A DNA stretch of 64,000 bases from Cyclina sinensis. Its lineage: Eukaryota > Mollusca > Bivalvia > Venerida > Veneridae. Below are positions 48,257 through 59,163 of the stretch, one piece after another. A program made the translations under genes and the position numbers. Position 1 is the stretch's first letter. Every line of letters begins with the position of its first letter. The stretch is from the NCBI GenBank assembly GCA_012932295.1, contig JAAONU010000001.1, positions 61,134,927 to 61,198,926 of the forward strand. The letters run 5' to 3'. The notes beneath the pieces were generated by a model that saw nothing but the letters and a program-made list of their open reading frames with translations, had not been told where the DNA came from and ran no database searches.

Positions 48257-48331
48257 AGAATGAATACCGGTTTCCTCTGCGCCCGGCTTGGAATGCTTAA
48301 GGCGGGCGCAGAGGAAACGGGTATTCATTCT
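48257..48331. repeat. Near-perfect snap-back hairpin, 29-bp arms
   Basis: The left arm (48257-48285) begins AGAATGAATACC and ends TCTGCGCCCG. The right arm (48303-48331) is its reverse complement with one mismatch. The loop is 17 nt. Beyond the arms, GAATCA and TGATTC continue the symmetry, so this may be a very short foldback MITE. Confidence 0.9.
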
Positions 48332-48871
48332 AGTTTTTCATGATTCACTCTCAAAACTTCCCAATACTAAGGTCAAGGTATAATTAGACTGGGTCTCGTT
48401 TTCCAATACAGCAGTATGGTACATGTATAGTGTTATAAGTAAACCAGTCAAAACATTGTTTACACTCATCAATGTCACTCAGGTGTTTGTATTTTTTTTT
48501 TTTTTTTTGGATGTTATCAACAAATCGGTAGAATGCAATCCCCGAGTGGTGGAGGGGGATTTAGATTGCCCTAAATCGGTACTCTACCGTTAGAATTGGG
48601 AGAGTTCACTTGTATGCCTTCTTGCAGTGGTTATACTCAACTTCACTAATATGTTATCATTAATTTTACAGTTTAGTAATTGGGCTCCCTTGATCTTGTA
48701 TTAAATATGTGATTTAGCTTGATCCATGCTGCCCTTTGGTGAGCAAAGCTCCTGGTGGCCCAATTAAATTGTGTTACTCTCACAAAATGTATATACGTGT
48801 GCTGTGCAAGCAATGGATGTACTAGTGGCTGATAGAACTAAGTATATCTTAAAATGCACAGACTTCTTATC

Positions 48872-49045
48872 TCACTGCTTCCAGTCTGTATTCAAGCTAT
48901 TCATAAAGGCGTTCATTGAAGTGACTTCTAGGGTTGAGCTGGACAGGTTGTTCCAGTCATTCACAACCCTTTTGCTATATTTGTTCTGGCCAAATCTAGT
49001 CCTTTTTTTGTCGAGCCCACTTGCGGAGAGCTGGACATAGTCTTC
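48872..49045 (-). pseudogene. LINE reverse-transcriptase C-terminal remnant
   Basis: A minus-strand frame reads RTRFGQNKYSKRVVNDWNNL and then VTSMNAFMNSLNTDWKQ before the stop. This is the recognisable RVVNxWNxLP...FKxxLDxxW end of CR1/Jockey-type RT proteins. Only this tail remains. The rest of the open frame to 49288 runs into tandem repeat sequence. Confidence 0.6.
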
Positions 49046-49114
49046 ACTTTTGGTACCACAATTTAATGTATGTACATTGTATGTGCATGTGTGAGTCCGT
49101 TCGTCTTTCCATCT

Positions 49115-50819
49115 AGATTGCCTTGTCCAGGCCATAACTTCGGTCCAAAATGTTGATTCTAGACCTTGTCTGGGCCATAACTTCTCTGTGCATGGAAGGA
49201 TTTTGAAATACCTTGGCACATTTGTTTTCCTTGATGAGATGTTGTGTTCATGCAAGACCCAAGTTCCCAGCTCAAAGGTCAAGTTCACAGTGACAGCTCA
49301 ACGGACCAAAATGTTGATTCTAGACCTTGTCTGGGCCTTAACTTCTCTGTGCATGGTAGGATTTTGAAATAGCTTGGCACATTTGTTCTCCTTGATGAGA
49401 TGGTTTGTCGCATGCAAGACTCAAGTTCCCAGCTCAAAGGTCAAGGTCACAATGACAGCTCAAAGGTTCAAAATGTTGATCCTAGAGCTTGTCCAGGCCT
49501 TAACTTCTCTGTGCATGGAAGGATTTTGAAATAGCTTGGCACATTTGTTCTCCTTGATGAGATGGTTTGTCGCATGCAAGACTCAAGTTCCCAGCTCAAA
49601 GGTCAAGGTCACAGTGACAGCTCAAAGGTTCAAAATGTTGATCCTAGAGCTTGTCCAGGCCATAACTTCTCTGTGCATGGAAGGATTTTGAAATAGCTTG
49701 GCACATTTGTTCACCTTGATGAGACAGTGTGTTGCATGCAAGACCCAGGTTCCCAGCTCAAAGCTCAAGGTCACAGTGCCAGCTCAACAGACCAAAATGT
49801 TGATTCTAGACCTTGTCTGGGCCATAACTTCTGTGTGCATGGAAGGATTTTGAAATACCTTGGCACATTTGTTTTCCTTGATGAGATGGTGTGTTCATGG
49901 TAGACCCAAGTTCCCAGCTCAAAGGTCAAGTTCACAATGACAGCTCAAAGGACCAAAATGTTGATTCTAGACCTTGTCTGGGCCATAACTTCTGTGTGCA
50001 TGGAAGGATTTTGAAATACCTTGGCACATTTGTTTTCCTTGATGAGATGGTGTGTTCATGGTAGACCCAAGTTCCCAGCTCAAAGGTCAAGTTCACAATG
50101 ACAGCTCAAAGGACCAAAATGTTGATTCTAGACCTTGTCTGGGCCATAACTTCTCTGTGCATGGTAGGATTTTGAAATAGCTTGGCACATTTGTTCTCCT
50201 TGATGAGATGGTTTGTGGAAGCAAGACTCAAGTTCCCAGCTCAAAGGTCAAGGTTACAATGACAGCTCAAAGGTTCAAAATGTTGATTCTAGAGCTTGTC
50301 CAGGCCATAACTTCTTTGTGCATGGAAGGATTTTGAAATACCTTGGCACATTTGTTCACCTTAATGAGACGTTATGTCACGTGCAAGACCCAAGTTTCCA
50401 GCTCAAAGGTCAAGGTCACAGTGCCAGGTCAAGGTTCCAAAATTTTGATGATAGACCATGTCCGGGCCGTAACTTCTCCCTGCATGGAAGGATTTTGAAA
50501 TACCTTGGCACATTTGTTAACCTTGATGAGATTGTATGTTGCTTGCAAGACCCAGATTCCTAGCTCAGAGGTCACAGTCACAATGACAGCTCAAAGGTCC
50601 AAAATGTTTATGATAGACGTTGTTTGGGCCATTACTTCTCCATGCATAGAAGAATTTGAAAATACCATGATTTATTTGTTATGCTTCCTGAAAGAGACAT
50701 CATATAGGCCTGCCTTGTCCTTCCATCATCATCTTTCCACAGTTTCCATTTCACTGTCCCATCCCAATAGGCAGCTTTCCATTGGCGGGCTCAACATACT
50801 GCCATTGGGCATTCTTGTT
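49115..50819 (+). mobile_element. Tandem-unit repeat, family E, 161-bp unit, about 10 copies
   Basis: Units recur every 161-162 bp with TGTGCATGGAAGGATTTTGA, TTGGCACATTTGTT, CCTTGATGAGATGG, AGTTCCCAGCTCAAAGGTCA and CAAAATGTTGATTCTAGA. The right end is a hairpin (CCCAATAGGCAG paired with CTGCCATTGGG) followed by TTCTTGTT at 50812-50819, the same end style as the other Helentron-like families. The left boundary is not clear. The open frames here (50213-50825) are not genes. Confidence 0.85.
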
Positions 50820-50988
50820 TTTTAACACCAAGTGTTGTATTAGAGACACTCATATAATGTTACTGGTTCTTAATTTTGAAAAGTTAAATCATATCAGCAT
50901 GGTCACAAGGATAGTTAGATGTGGGTAGACCAAAAAATCTCAACCTATAGCATGCCTTTCAGTCCATCGTAAATCTACTTGATTTTTT

Positions 50989-53149
50989 TAGCTCACCTGT
51001 CACGTAGTGACAGAGTGAGCTTTTCTGATCACCTTTTGTCCGTCGTCAGTCGTCCGTCCGTCCACAATTAGTTTGTTAACACTCTAGTGGTCACATTTTT
51101 GCCTCAATTGTCATGAAACTTGGTCAGGATGTTTGTCTCATTAATATCTCGGACGAGTTCGAACATGGGTTATCAGGGTTGGAAAACTAGGTCACAGAGC
51201 CCAAATATAGAAAAACCTTGTTAACACTCTAGAGGCTACTTTTTCTGTCCAAATATCCTGGAAATTTGTCAAAAAGGTTGTATCGATGATTTCTAGCTCA
51301 AGTTCAAATATGGGTCATCTGGGTTCAAAAACTAGGTCACAGAGCCCAAAAATAGAAAAATCTTGTTTACACTCTAGAGGTTACATATTCAGCCCAAATA
51401 ATCTGGAAATTTGTCAGAAAGGTTGCTTTGATGATTTCTAGGTCAAGTTCAAATATGGGTCATCTGGGGTCAAAAATTAGGACACAGAGCCAAAATATTG
51501 AAAAACCTTGTTAACACTCTAGAGGTAACATTTTTAGACCAAATAATCTGGAAGTTTGTCAGGAAAGTTGCTTCTATGATTTCTAGCTCAAGTTGAATAT
51601 GGGTCATCTGGGTTCAAAAACTAGGTCACAGAGCCCAAAAATAGGAACATCTTGTTAACACTCTAGAGGTAACATTTTCAGCCCAAATAATCTGGAAATT
51701 TGTCAGAAAGGTTGCTTCAAAAATTTTTAGCACAAGTTCAAATATGGGTCATCTGGGTTCAAAAACTAGGTCACAGAGCCCAAAAATAGAAACATCTTGT
51801 TAACACTCTAGAGGTTACATTTTCAGCCAAAATAATCTGGAAATTTGTTAGAAAGGTTGCTTCAAGAATTTCTAGCACAAGTTCAAATATGGGTCATCTG
51901 GGTCCAAAAACTAGGTCACAGAGCCCAAAAATAGAAAAATCTTGTTAACACTCTAGAGGTTACATTTTCAGCCCAAATAATCTGGAAATTTGTCAGAAAG
52001 GTTGCCTTGAGGATTTCTAGATCAAGTTTGAATATGTGTCATCTGAGGTCACAAACTAGGTCACAGAGTCCAAATATGGAAAAACCTTGTTAACATTCTA
52101 GAGGTTACATTTTCAGCCCAAATAATCTGGAAATTTGTCAGAAAGGTTCTATCAATGATTTCTAGCTCAGTTTTGAATATAGGTTTTCTGGGGTCAAAAA
52201 CTAGGTCACCGAGCCCGAAAGTAGAAAAACCTTGTTAATGCTCTAGAGGTTACATTTTTAGTCCAAATGTCCTTGAAATTTGTCAGAAAGGTCGTTCCAT
52301 TGATTTCTAGCTCAGATTTGGATATGGGTCATCTGGGATCAAAAACAAGGTCACATGGTCCAAATATGTAAAAAACTTTTTAACACTCCAGAGGTTACAT
52401 TTTCAGTCCAAATATCCTGGAAATTTGTCAGACAGGTTTTCTTGATGATTTCTAGCTCAAGTTGGAGTGTGGGTCATCTTGGGTCAAAAACTAGATCACA
52501 GAGCCCAAATATGGAAAAACCTTGTTAACACTCTAGAGGTAACATTTAAATTCCAAATAATCTGGAAATGTGTCAGAAAGCTTAATTCTATGGTTTCTAG
52601 GTCAAGTTTGAATATGGGTCATCTGGAGTTGAAACATCTAGGTCACAGAGCCCAAATATCAAAAAACTTTGTAAACACTCTAGAGGCTACATTATCAGTC
52701 CAAATGCCCTGGAAATTTGTCAGAAAGGTTGTTTTGATGATTTGTAGCTCAGATTTGGATATGGGTCATCTGGGGTCAAAAACTAGGTCACAGAGCCTAA
52801 ATATCGAAAAATCTTGTTAACACTCTAGAGGCTACTTTTTCAGTTCAAATATCCTGGAAATTTGTCAGAGAGATTGTTTCGATAATTTCTAGCTCAAGTT
52901 CGAATATGGGACATCTAGGTTAAAAAACCAGGTCATAGAGCCCAAATATGGAAAAACCTTGTTAGCACTCTAGAGGTAACATTTTCAGTACAAATAACCT
53001 TGAAATTTGTCAAAGAGATTGTTTCAATAATTTCTAGGTCAAGTTCGAATATGGGTTGTCTAGGGTCAATTAACCAGGTCCATAGCAACTTTGTTAAAAG
53101 CAGTCATACTCAGGTGAGCGATACAGGGCCATCATGGCCCTGTTGTCTT
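50989..53149 (-). mobile_element. Helentron-like repeat, family A ends with 145-bp tandem core (copy 3)
   Basis: In plus orientation the left end is the hairpin TAGCTCACCTGTCACGTAG plus TGACAGAGTGAGC. The right end is CAGGTGAGCGATAC, then the palindrome AGGGCCATCATGGCCCT and GTTGTCTT. About 13 units of 144-146 bp fill the middle, each with GTCACAGAGCCCAAA, CTTGTTAACACTCTAGAGG, AATAATCTGGAAATTTGTC and ATATGGGTCATCTGGG. The ends match the copies at 11071 and 25033, but the core is an unrelated tandem sequence. Confidence 0.85.
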
Positions 53150-54634
53150 ATAAATAAATCTGATGATAAATCTGGGTGATAATCTCCAAAGGCAATACAT
53201 GTTGACTAACAATCTGGCTAATTGGGATGAAATCACAGGCAAGTGAAACATCCTGGCCAATATTTAACGCTAATGGAATTTTAAGTGCATCAGGTTTTTA
53301 GATTTTAAAATTTAAGCGCATCTGCACCAATCCGCCATAAGTGCCTGAGGAAATCACTTAATACACTATAAAATATAATCTTTGAGAACTAAACTACTAC
53401 AGTAATTTTTTTTACTTTTTTGTGAAACAGCCCATACCTTTTCTATTGTGAATATACGCGTTAAAGTTCAAATTTGAAAAATACCATTTTTTGATAATCG
53501 TGCTCCATGTAACTGAGCACATTATGTACGGTCATGAGCATCTACTTGACTGGAAGTTAAAGATAAAAGCCGTCATACAGTATTTCTGTAAGGCGAATTC
53601 GCGATCTCCAATGGCAATTATTTTCGATTAAATTCTTCAAAGTTTTGCCTGACTTTTAAGAGTTTTTACATCAATTTCATGAATAAACAATTTAAAATCA
53701 AATTGTTGATGGGAATTGTGAATTTTTCTTTATATTTTTGTGAAATCTTAGCATTTTTTTGGATTGCGAAAAGGTTGATATTTGGCGTCAAATTTTGGGT
53801 AAAAAAATCACTGGTCTAATTTGTTGCACATGCAGTAAATATTTTTCAATTTCATTGCTGTCGTTATTAAAAGTTATGCAAAATTATATATCAATTAAAA
53901 TCAATTTCTTTGTAAATTTAATCACATCATTTATCTAAAAGCGCTCAAATATTTTATACTCTCTCTAGTAACCTTTGAGAGAAATCTAATGATTGCTTGG
54001 CTGCAAATGTGGTCGCAGAATAAGATGTCTAAAAATCTTCTGCTCCAGAAGCTGTGCTGCATATTCTATGTCATTAGATGCTCTGTTGCAGTTAGAAAAT
54101 TCGCCACTATACTGGGTGATACCCTAAAGGGTTGAAGTCAGAAGGATTGGGATTATAAACCAAAAGTTGATAGAATTTTGTTTTCATTTTACCCCTGAAC
54201 ATAGGATCACAAAAAAATTTGGTTCACTATTCATAGAGGAGTGCAATTTGCCTGTCAGGGTCTGTAAAACCTGACTTTCTTACACCTATTTGATTGTAAC
54301 TCATTACCTCCCTTTAATTGAAAGAACAAGTAATACTGTTGGTAGGTATACAGCATTTAGTTGGCTTCCTTTATGATGGAAGGGGCATCTGTCATTATAA
54401 ACACTATATCACATACATGGACCACTGCCAGGCAATAAGAGACATCCTCTAATATGCAAATCTGCAACTTCCATACTGTTAAGCTAAAGCTGATTATTAG
54501 TTACTTATTTTCTCCATGTTTTTTCTGTTCTACTTCTTTAGTGTAGACATAATTGTTACATAGGTAAAGAGAATTGCTACATCAGGTGTCTTAGATGAGG
54601 AACAGTTTAAAATGTTGAAGGCATCCATTGATAT
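53150..54634. other. Gene-free interval
   Basis: AT-rich, with no supported exon or repeat boundary. Confidence 0.4.
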
Positions 54635-55808
54635 CAGGAATGGAAATTAACTTTTTTTCGTCTGGTTGCCTGAGTGGGCTTAGTACTAGCTTTTGAGATT
54701 CAGGAGCCCACCAAATAATTTAGTGACCCACCATGCGAACTTGAAAAAAATACACGAAATCGAAATCAGACATTAAGGTTTTTGAGAAGAAGATTTTAAA
54801 AGTTTTTCAAGTACATTTCAGTGGTACAGGGTTTGCACAGTCTTAAAAAGTGCTTGAATTCAAGTCCCTTTCTAAAAAAGTGCTTAAGAACAAAATAAGT
54901 CCTTAAAAGTCCTTGAATTTGGTTGCTATCTGAAAAAGTGCTTAAGAACAAAATAAGTCCTTAAAAGTCCTTGACTTTGGTTGCTATCTTAAAAAGAGCT
55001 TAAAAGGTACTTAATTTTGTCTGAAAACATGCTTGAAAATGAATATATCATGGCAAAGGGTCCGGTAAAAAGTAGATAGGTTTCAACAAATGGTCTCATT
55101 TAGTACAAAAATAAAAATGTTTGCTTAACGTAACAGACGGGACGAATTGCACGTGGTTTGAACTAGTGTGTATTGAATGTCTGTATTAACCCTGTGGTAA
55201 ATCTATTGGTTGCCTTGGCAAGCACGAGTGTGCATTTTGACATACCAACTTGAAAGTAAAGGCCAAGTTGGGATCATGGTCACATTACACCCATGTGAAA
55301 TGCAATACCTACATTTCATGCCATTGTCGTCCTTAAAGAGCCATGGACGCTTATCATTTTCTATCCAATTTTCTTGGAATTCTAGCTTTCTTTTATTTTG
55401 ATCATATTCGCGCAGGTATTTCCTTTTGACGGCAGCTGATTGGGGAGTTGTCTTGTCAGGCTTTTTTGTATCCTCCAAGAATTTCTTAGATGCAAAGAAA
55501 ATCAATTGAAACAACTTGGAGTTGAAGTGTTAACACTTTACAAGGGCACTGCCATGTTAAACCACATACAATATAAAGGGCGTTACAATAGGCCGAAATA
55601 TTTGTCGCTCATTTTTACTGGACCAGTGACAATTTGTCTGCAGAGGGATGTCAATATTGGAAAATCAATACTGGGTTATTGTTAAAGTTTTGCTTTCGCA
55701 AATGCTAGTTGCTGCGATGGACTGTCACTACCAACCTAAGAAATCCACTCACCCACATCGAAAAGTAGTTGCCTCGGGCGAGTGGACACCCGTTTATTTC
55801 CATCCCTG
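54635..55808 (-). mobile_element. Non-autonomous DNA element, CAGG ends, 5-bp target duplication
   Basis: The ends are CAGGAATGGAAATTAAC at 54635 and GTTTATTTCCATCCCTG ending at 55808, an inverted pair, flanked by GATAT (54630-54634 and 55809-55813). The interior keeps a zinc-finger ORF and a small direct repeat (about 54880-55000, AGTGCTTAAGAACAAAATAA). CAGGG-type ends and a zinc-finger N-terminus point to a hAT-like derivative in which the catalytic domain was deleted. The 5-bp duplication is shorter than the usual 8 bp. Confidence 0.75.
55203..55514 (-). CDS. Zinc-finger ORF, hAT/ZNF862-like N-terminal fragment
   Basis: 103 residues read from the first ATG at 55514 to a stop at 55203. Residues 29-60 are basic (KRKYLREYDQNKRKLEFQE) and lead into NWIENDKRPWLFKDDNGM and KCRYC. 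A Cys pair KCRYC and a distal HTRAC can complete a C2HC finger. The pattern FQxxW...WL...GMxCxxC is typical of TTF/BED-like fingers in ZNF862-like and other hAT-derived proteins, where they bind transposon ends or DNA. No RNase-H-like transposase domain follows. Since the ORF lies inside an element with intact terminal repeats, it is best read as a remnant of the transposase N-terminus, not as a host gene. Confidence 0.55.
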   Translation of the reverse strand: MFQLIFFASKKFLEDTKKPDKTTPQSAAVKRKYLREYDQNKRKLEFQENWIENDKRPWLFKDDNGMKCRYCISHGCNVTMIPTWPLLSSWYVKMHTRACQGNQ

Positions 55809-55947
55809 GATATTTTGTGCACCTAACTGAAAGTGGAATTCATCATCTTAACAAAGGGCTCTGTATGACAAGCAGTTCAAATAATAAAGTATTTCTCAGG
55901 TCAATGAAGATTGATATCTCCCTAGTGACTAGATGAACATTCAAGTT

Positions 55948-58523
55948 TTATACGCACGAAGGGGGCATATTTTGTTAAGGTCCAGGGTGTCCGTCTAGTA
56001 CTCTTTGGCCCACAGTCTTTTACCTTCCTGTGATTATTGCCCACATTGAGCGGATGTCCCATATTGATTTTGGAGTCAGTAGGTCAAAGGTCAAGACCAC
56101 AGTGACCTTAACATTGAAAATCATTTTCACCATGTAACTTGACTATCATTTGCTATAGAGATTTCAAACTTTATACAATGTATCATGACTGCACACATTG
56201 AGTGGATGACCCCTATACATTTTGGATTCAGTATATCAAAGGTCAGGGTCACGTAGACCTTAACATTGAAAATCATTTTCACCATGTAACTTGACTATCA
56301 TTTGCTATAGAGATTTCAAACTTTATACAATGTATCATGACTGCACACATTGAGTGGATGACCCCTATACATTTTGGAGTCAGTATATCAAAGGTCAGGG
56401 TCACAGTGACCTAAATGTTTAGAATCATTGACACACTGTAACTCGAAAACCATTTGTCATATAGATTTCAAAATTCATATAATGGTTGCACACATTGAGT
56501 GAATGACCCCAGGGCCTTCCCCAGAGAATTTTCCAAGCGCAACTGTGAGGGGGTGGGTGCGGGAGGGGGTAATCCCCCTTCCCGCATGTCGAAAATTTTT
56601 TAATCCTTACAATGAAATGAATCATTTTGGGGTAAGTTTAATGGGAGTTTAAACAAACAAAAGGTGTTCAGTATTAACATATTTTTAACATCGTTCACCA
56701 TCTTTAATAAATAATCATAAATAGGTGCATAATAATATAATCAAAAGGTCTACAAATTTTTCTGAGTATGAGTTTGGGACAACTGACCATGGCAAAACAG
56801 AGTTGTCCCAAAATCAGTTTTTGAGTGAGAATTATAAATAAATAGTTTTTTTTCTGTCATCATATTTAAAAAAAAAAAGAAACAAAAATATACATATACA
56901 TGTATTCAGAAGGAAGGAAACCTTTATGGTCTTATGAAAACTTTCAACAGAAACTGCCTAGTATATTCAGTATGGACTTTTAGCAGTAATAAGTTGAAGT
57001 TGAACTGTGTACATCTTTTGAAGGCGATGAATGACAGCAATTTTCAAGAGGAAAAGAAACTTTCTCAATGACAAAGAAAAATAATTGGTACAAATGAACA
57101 AATCTTGACCATTCATCTTAATCAAAAAATTTAATTTTGTAAGGTTGCTGTGTCTCCAGGACACAGTTTTCTCTAAACAAAAAGTAAAAATACGTCGGGG
57201 TCGCGAAAACAGGTAACAAACGGATTATCCAAGATATTTTCACTTACATGGTGCCTATGGAATGTCAGAATTAATTTCAACATGGTTAGAAATCGACTGT
57301 TTATTAGAGTGGGCTGTGTTTTTGGACAGTTGGCCTATATTTCTGACTGTCAAAATGAGAGTTGTCCAGGGCAAAAATTTTGTTTACAGTCGGTTGTCCG
57401 AGAAAAATTGTCCCCAGCGTCGGACTATATAACTTATAATAGCTCAAACAACCAATTTTCAATCAAGAGCAATTAATGCCACGTGATCATTAAACATATT
57501 TCTTTAAATTACTTCTTCAAAATATGGCCCATTATTAGCTGTTACATGTTTATCCATACATCCTTTCATTACACGGGATTTATTGATCGATGGCTGCTGT
57601 GTATATTAAGTAACAATTCAGTGATACGCAGTCGTCTGCTGCTCTAAAAATTCAAGCGCCCCGCCTCTAAAATCAACGTGCAAGCCGAAATTCAAGCGCC
57701 CCGGTAACTTGGATCATGAAAATCAAGCGCCCCGCTGCCGGGGCGCTAAAACGGCCTGGGGAATGCCCTGGACCCCTATTGATTTTGGGATCAGTAAGTC
57801 AAAGGTCAAGGTCACAGTGACCTTAACATTGAAAACCATTTCTGCCATATAACTTGACAATCATTTGTTACAGAGACTTCAAACTTTATATCATGATTGC
57901 ATACATTAAGTGGATGATCCCTATACATTTTGGGTTCAGTATGTTAAAGGTCATGGTCACAGTAACCTGAACGTTTAGAATCATTTACACTGTTACTCGA
58001 CAATCATTTGTTGTAGAGACTTCAAAATTCATGTAATGTTTGCACATATTGAGTGAATGACCCCTATTTATTTTGGGGTCAGTAGGTCAAAGGTCAAGAC
58101 CACAGTGACCTTAACATTGAAAACCATTTCCACCATGTAACTTGACAGTCATTTGTTATAGAGACTTCAAACTTTATACAATGTATCATGACTGCACACA
58201 TTGAGTGGATGACCCCTATACATTTTGGGATCAGTATGTCAAAAGTCAGGGTCAGAGTGACCTAAATGTTTAGAATCATTTACACTCTGCAACTCAACAG
58301 CCATTTTTCTAAGAGACTTTAAAATTCATATAATGATTGTACACATTGAGTGAATGACCGCTATTGACTTTAGGGTCAGTAGGTCAAAGGTAAAAAAATT
58401 CAAAATTTAAAGCTAATCATTTAATTTTAAAGCCTTAGGTTTCCTCCCTTATATCACAACTGCATCATACTTAGAAAAAACACCCTTCGGACATATAATG
58501 CTCTACCCAGCAGTGTTCTTGTT
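55948..58523 (+). mobile_element. Helentron-like repeat, family D copy 2 (with nested insertion)
   Basis: The left end is TTATACGCACGAAGGGGGCA. The right end is CCCTTCGGACATATAATGC, then CTACCCAGCAGTG and TTCTTGTT, matching copy 1 at 14626-15503. About ten 145-bp units carry CACATTGAGTGGATGACCCC, AAGGTCA runs and ACTTGACWATCATTTG. A separate element is nested at 56510-57770. Confidence 0.85.
56510..57770. mobile_element. Nested DNA element, CAGGG ends, 5-bp target duplication
   Basis: The ends are CAGGGCCTTCCCCAG at 56510 and CTGGGGAATGCCCTG ending at 57770, inverted with one mismatch, flanked by GACCC (56505-56509 and 57771-57775). Excision with one GACCC restores GAATGACCCCTATTGATTTT, the normal family D unit. 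Near the right end AAGCGCCCCG recurs three times. A copy of the LINE 3' terminus (TGCCTAGTATATTCAGTATG to GTTGAAGTTGAA) is inside at about 56955-57008. No transposase frame is present. Confidence 0.88.
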
Positions 58524-58570
58524 ATTTATGATGCCATTACAAGTGCTATATACCCATTGTAGAGAAGAGA

Positions 58571-59163
58571 ATGGACATGATTCTGTATTTACCAGAAGCA
58601 CATCATGAGTTAATTAAGCCCTCCCTGATCATTGTAAGTGAATATTCAGATTTATCATTTTCATACTAGTGAGGTAAATAATAATCCTGGTACATTCTCA
58701 TCTGGTTTTCATTTCAAGACACGGTCAGCAAAATGAAAACACTGACTTCCAAATTGAGGATAAATATCACAAATATTGTAATTTAAGTTGAAGATGATCA
58801 ATGTAATTTAAGTAGAAGATGAATTCCACTTTCAGTTAGGTGCACTTAGTTGTAAGATGAGGGAGAATTTTCTGTAAGACCATTTTAATTTCAGTAAATG
58901 TTGAACTAGTGAAGGAAGAGTCATAAATGTGATTTTAGAGATATCCACAAATGACCAAAGTAATTTTAGAAATGAACTGTTATGATCTTTCTATGCATGT
59001 TTTGTGGTTTGCACTGTCTTAACTATTTGGCTAATGAAGTGAAAGTTCATTTTCAGCTGCTACTTTTCATGTTCATATGACAGTTTCCTTGTTTCACTTA
59101 CAGATATATCCTGCTGACAGTGGTCAACACTGTTATGGCATGATAGATTTCCTGTACAGTTAG
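58571..59163 (+). CDS. Candidate two-exon micro-ORF (40 codons), unknown
   Basis: Exon 1 (58571-58633) starts MDMILYLPEAHHELI and ends at a good donor ATT|GTAAGTG. Exon 2 (59104-59163) follows a strong acceptor (TTTCACTTACAG) and reads IYPADSGQHCYGMIDF to a stop. The frame is continuous in phase 0. No family was recognised and the product is very short, so it could be a spliced noncoding RNA or chance. Confidence 0.2.

Noticed and set aside
48771..49040. 89-codon plus-strand ORF
   Set aside because: Antisense of a LINE RT C-terminal remnant.
50213..50825. Two overlapping ORFs with repeated GRILKYLGTF text
   Set aside because: Translation of family E 161-bp units.
52467..52820. 117-codon ORF
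   Set aside because: Translation of 145-bp tandem units.
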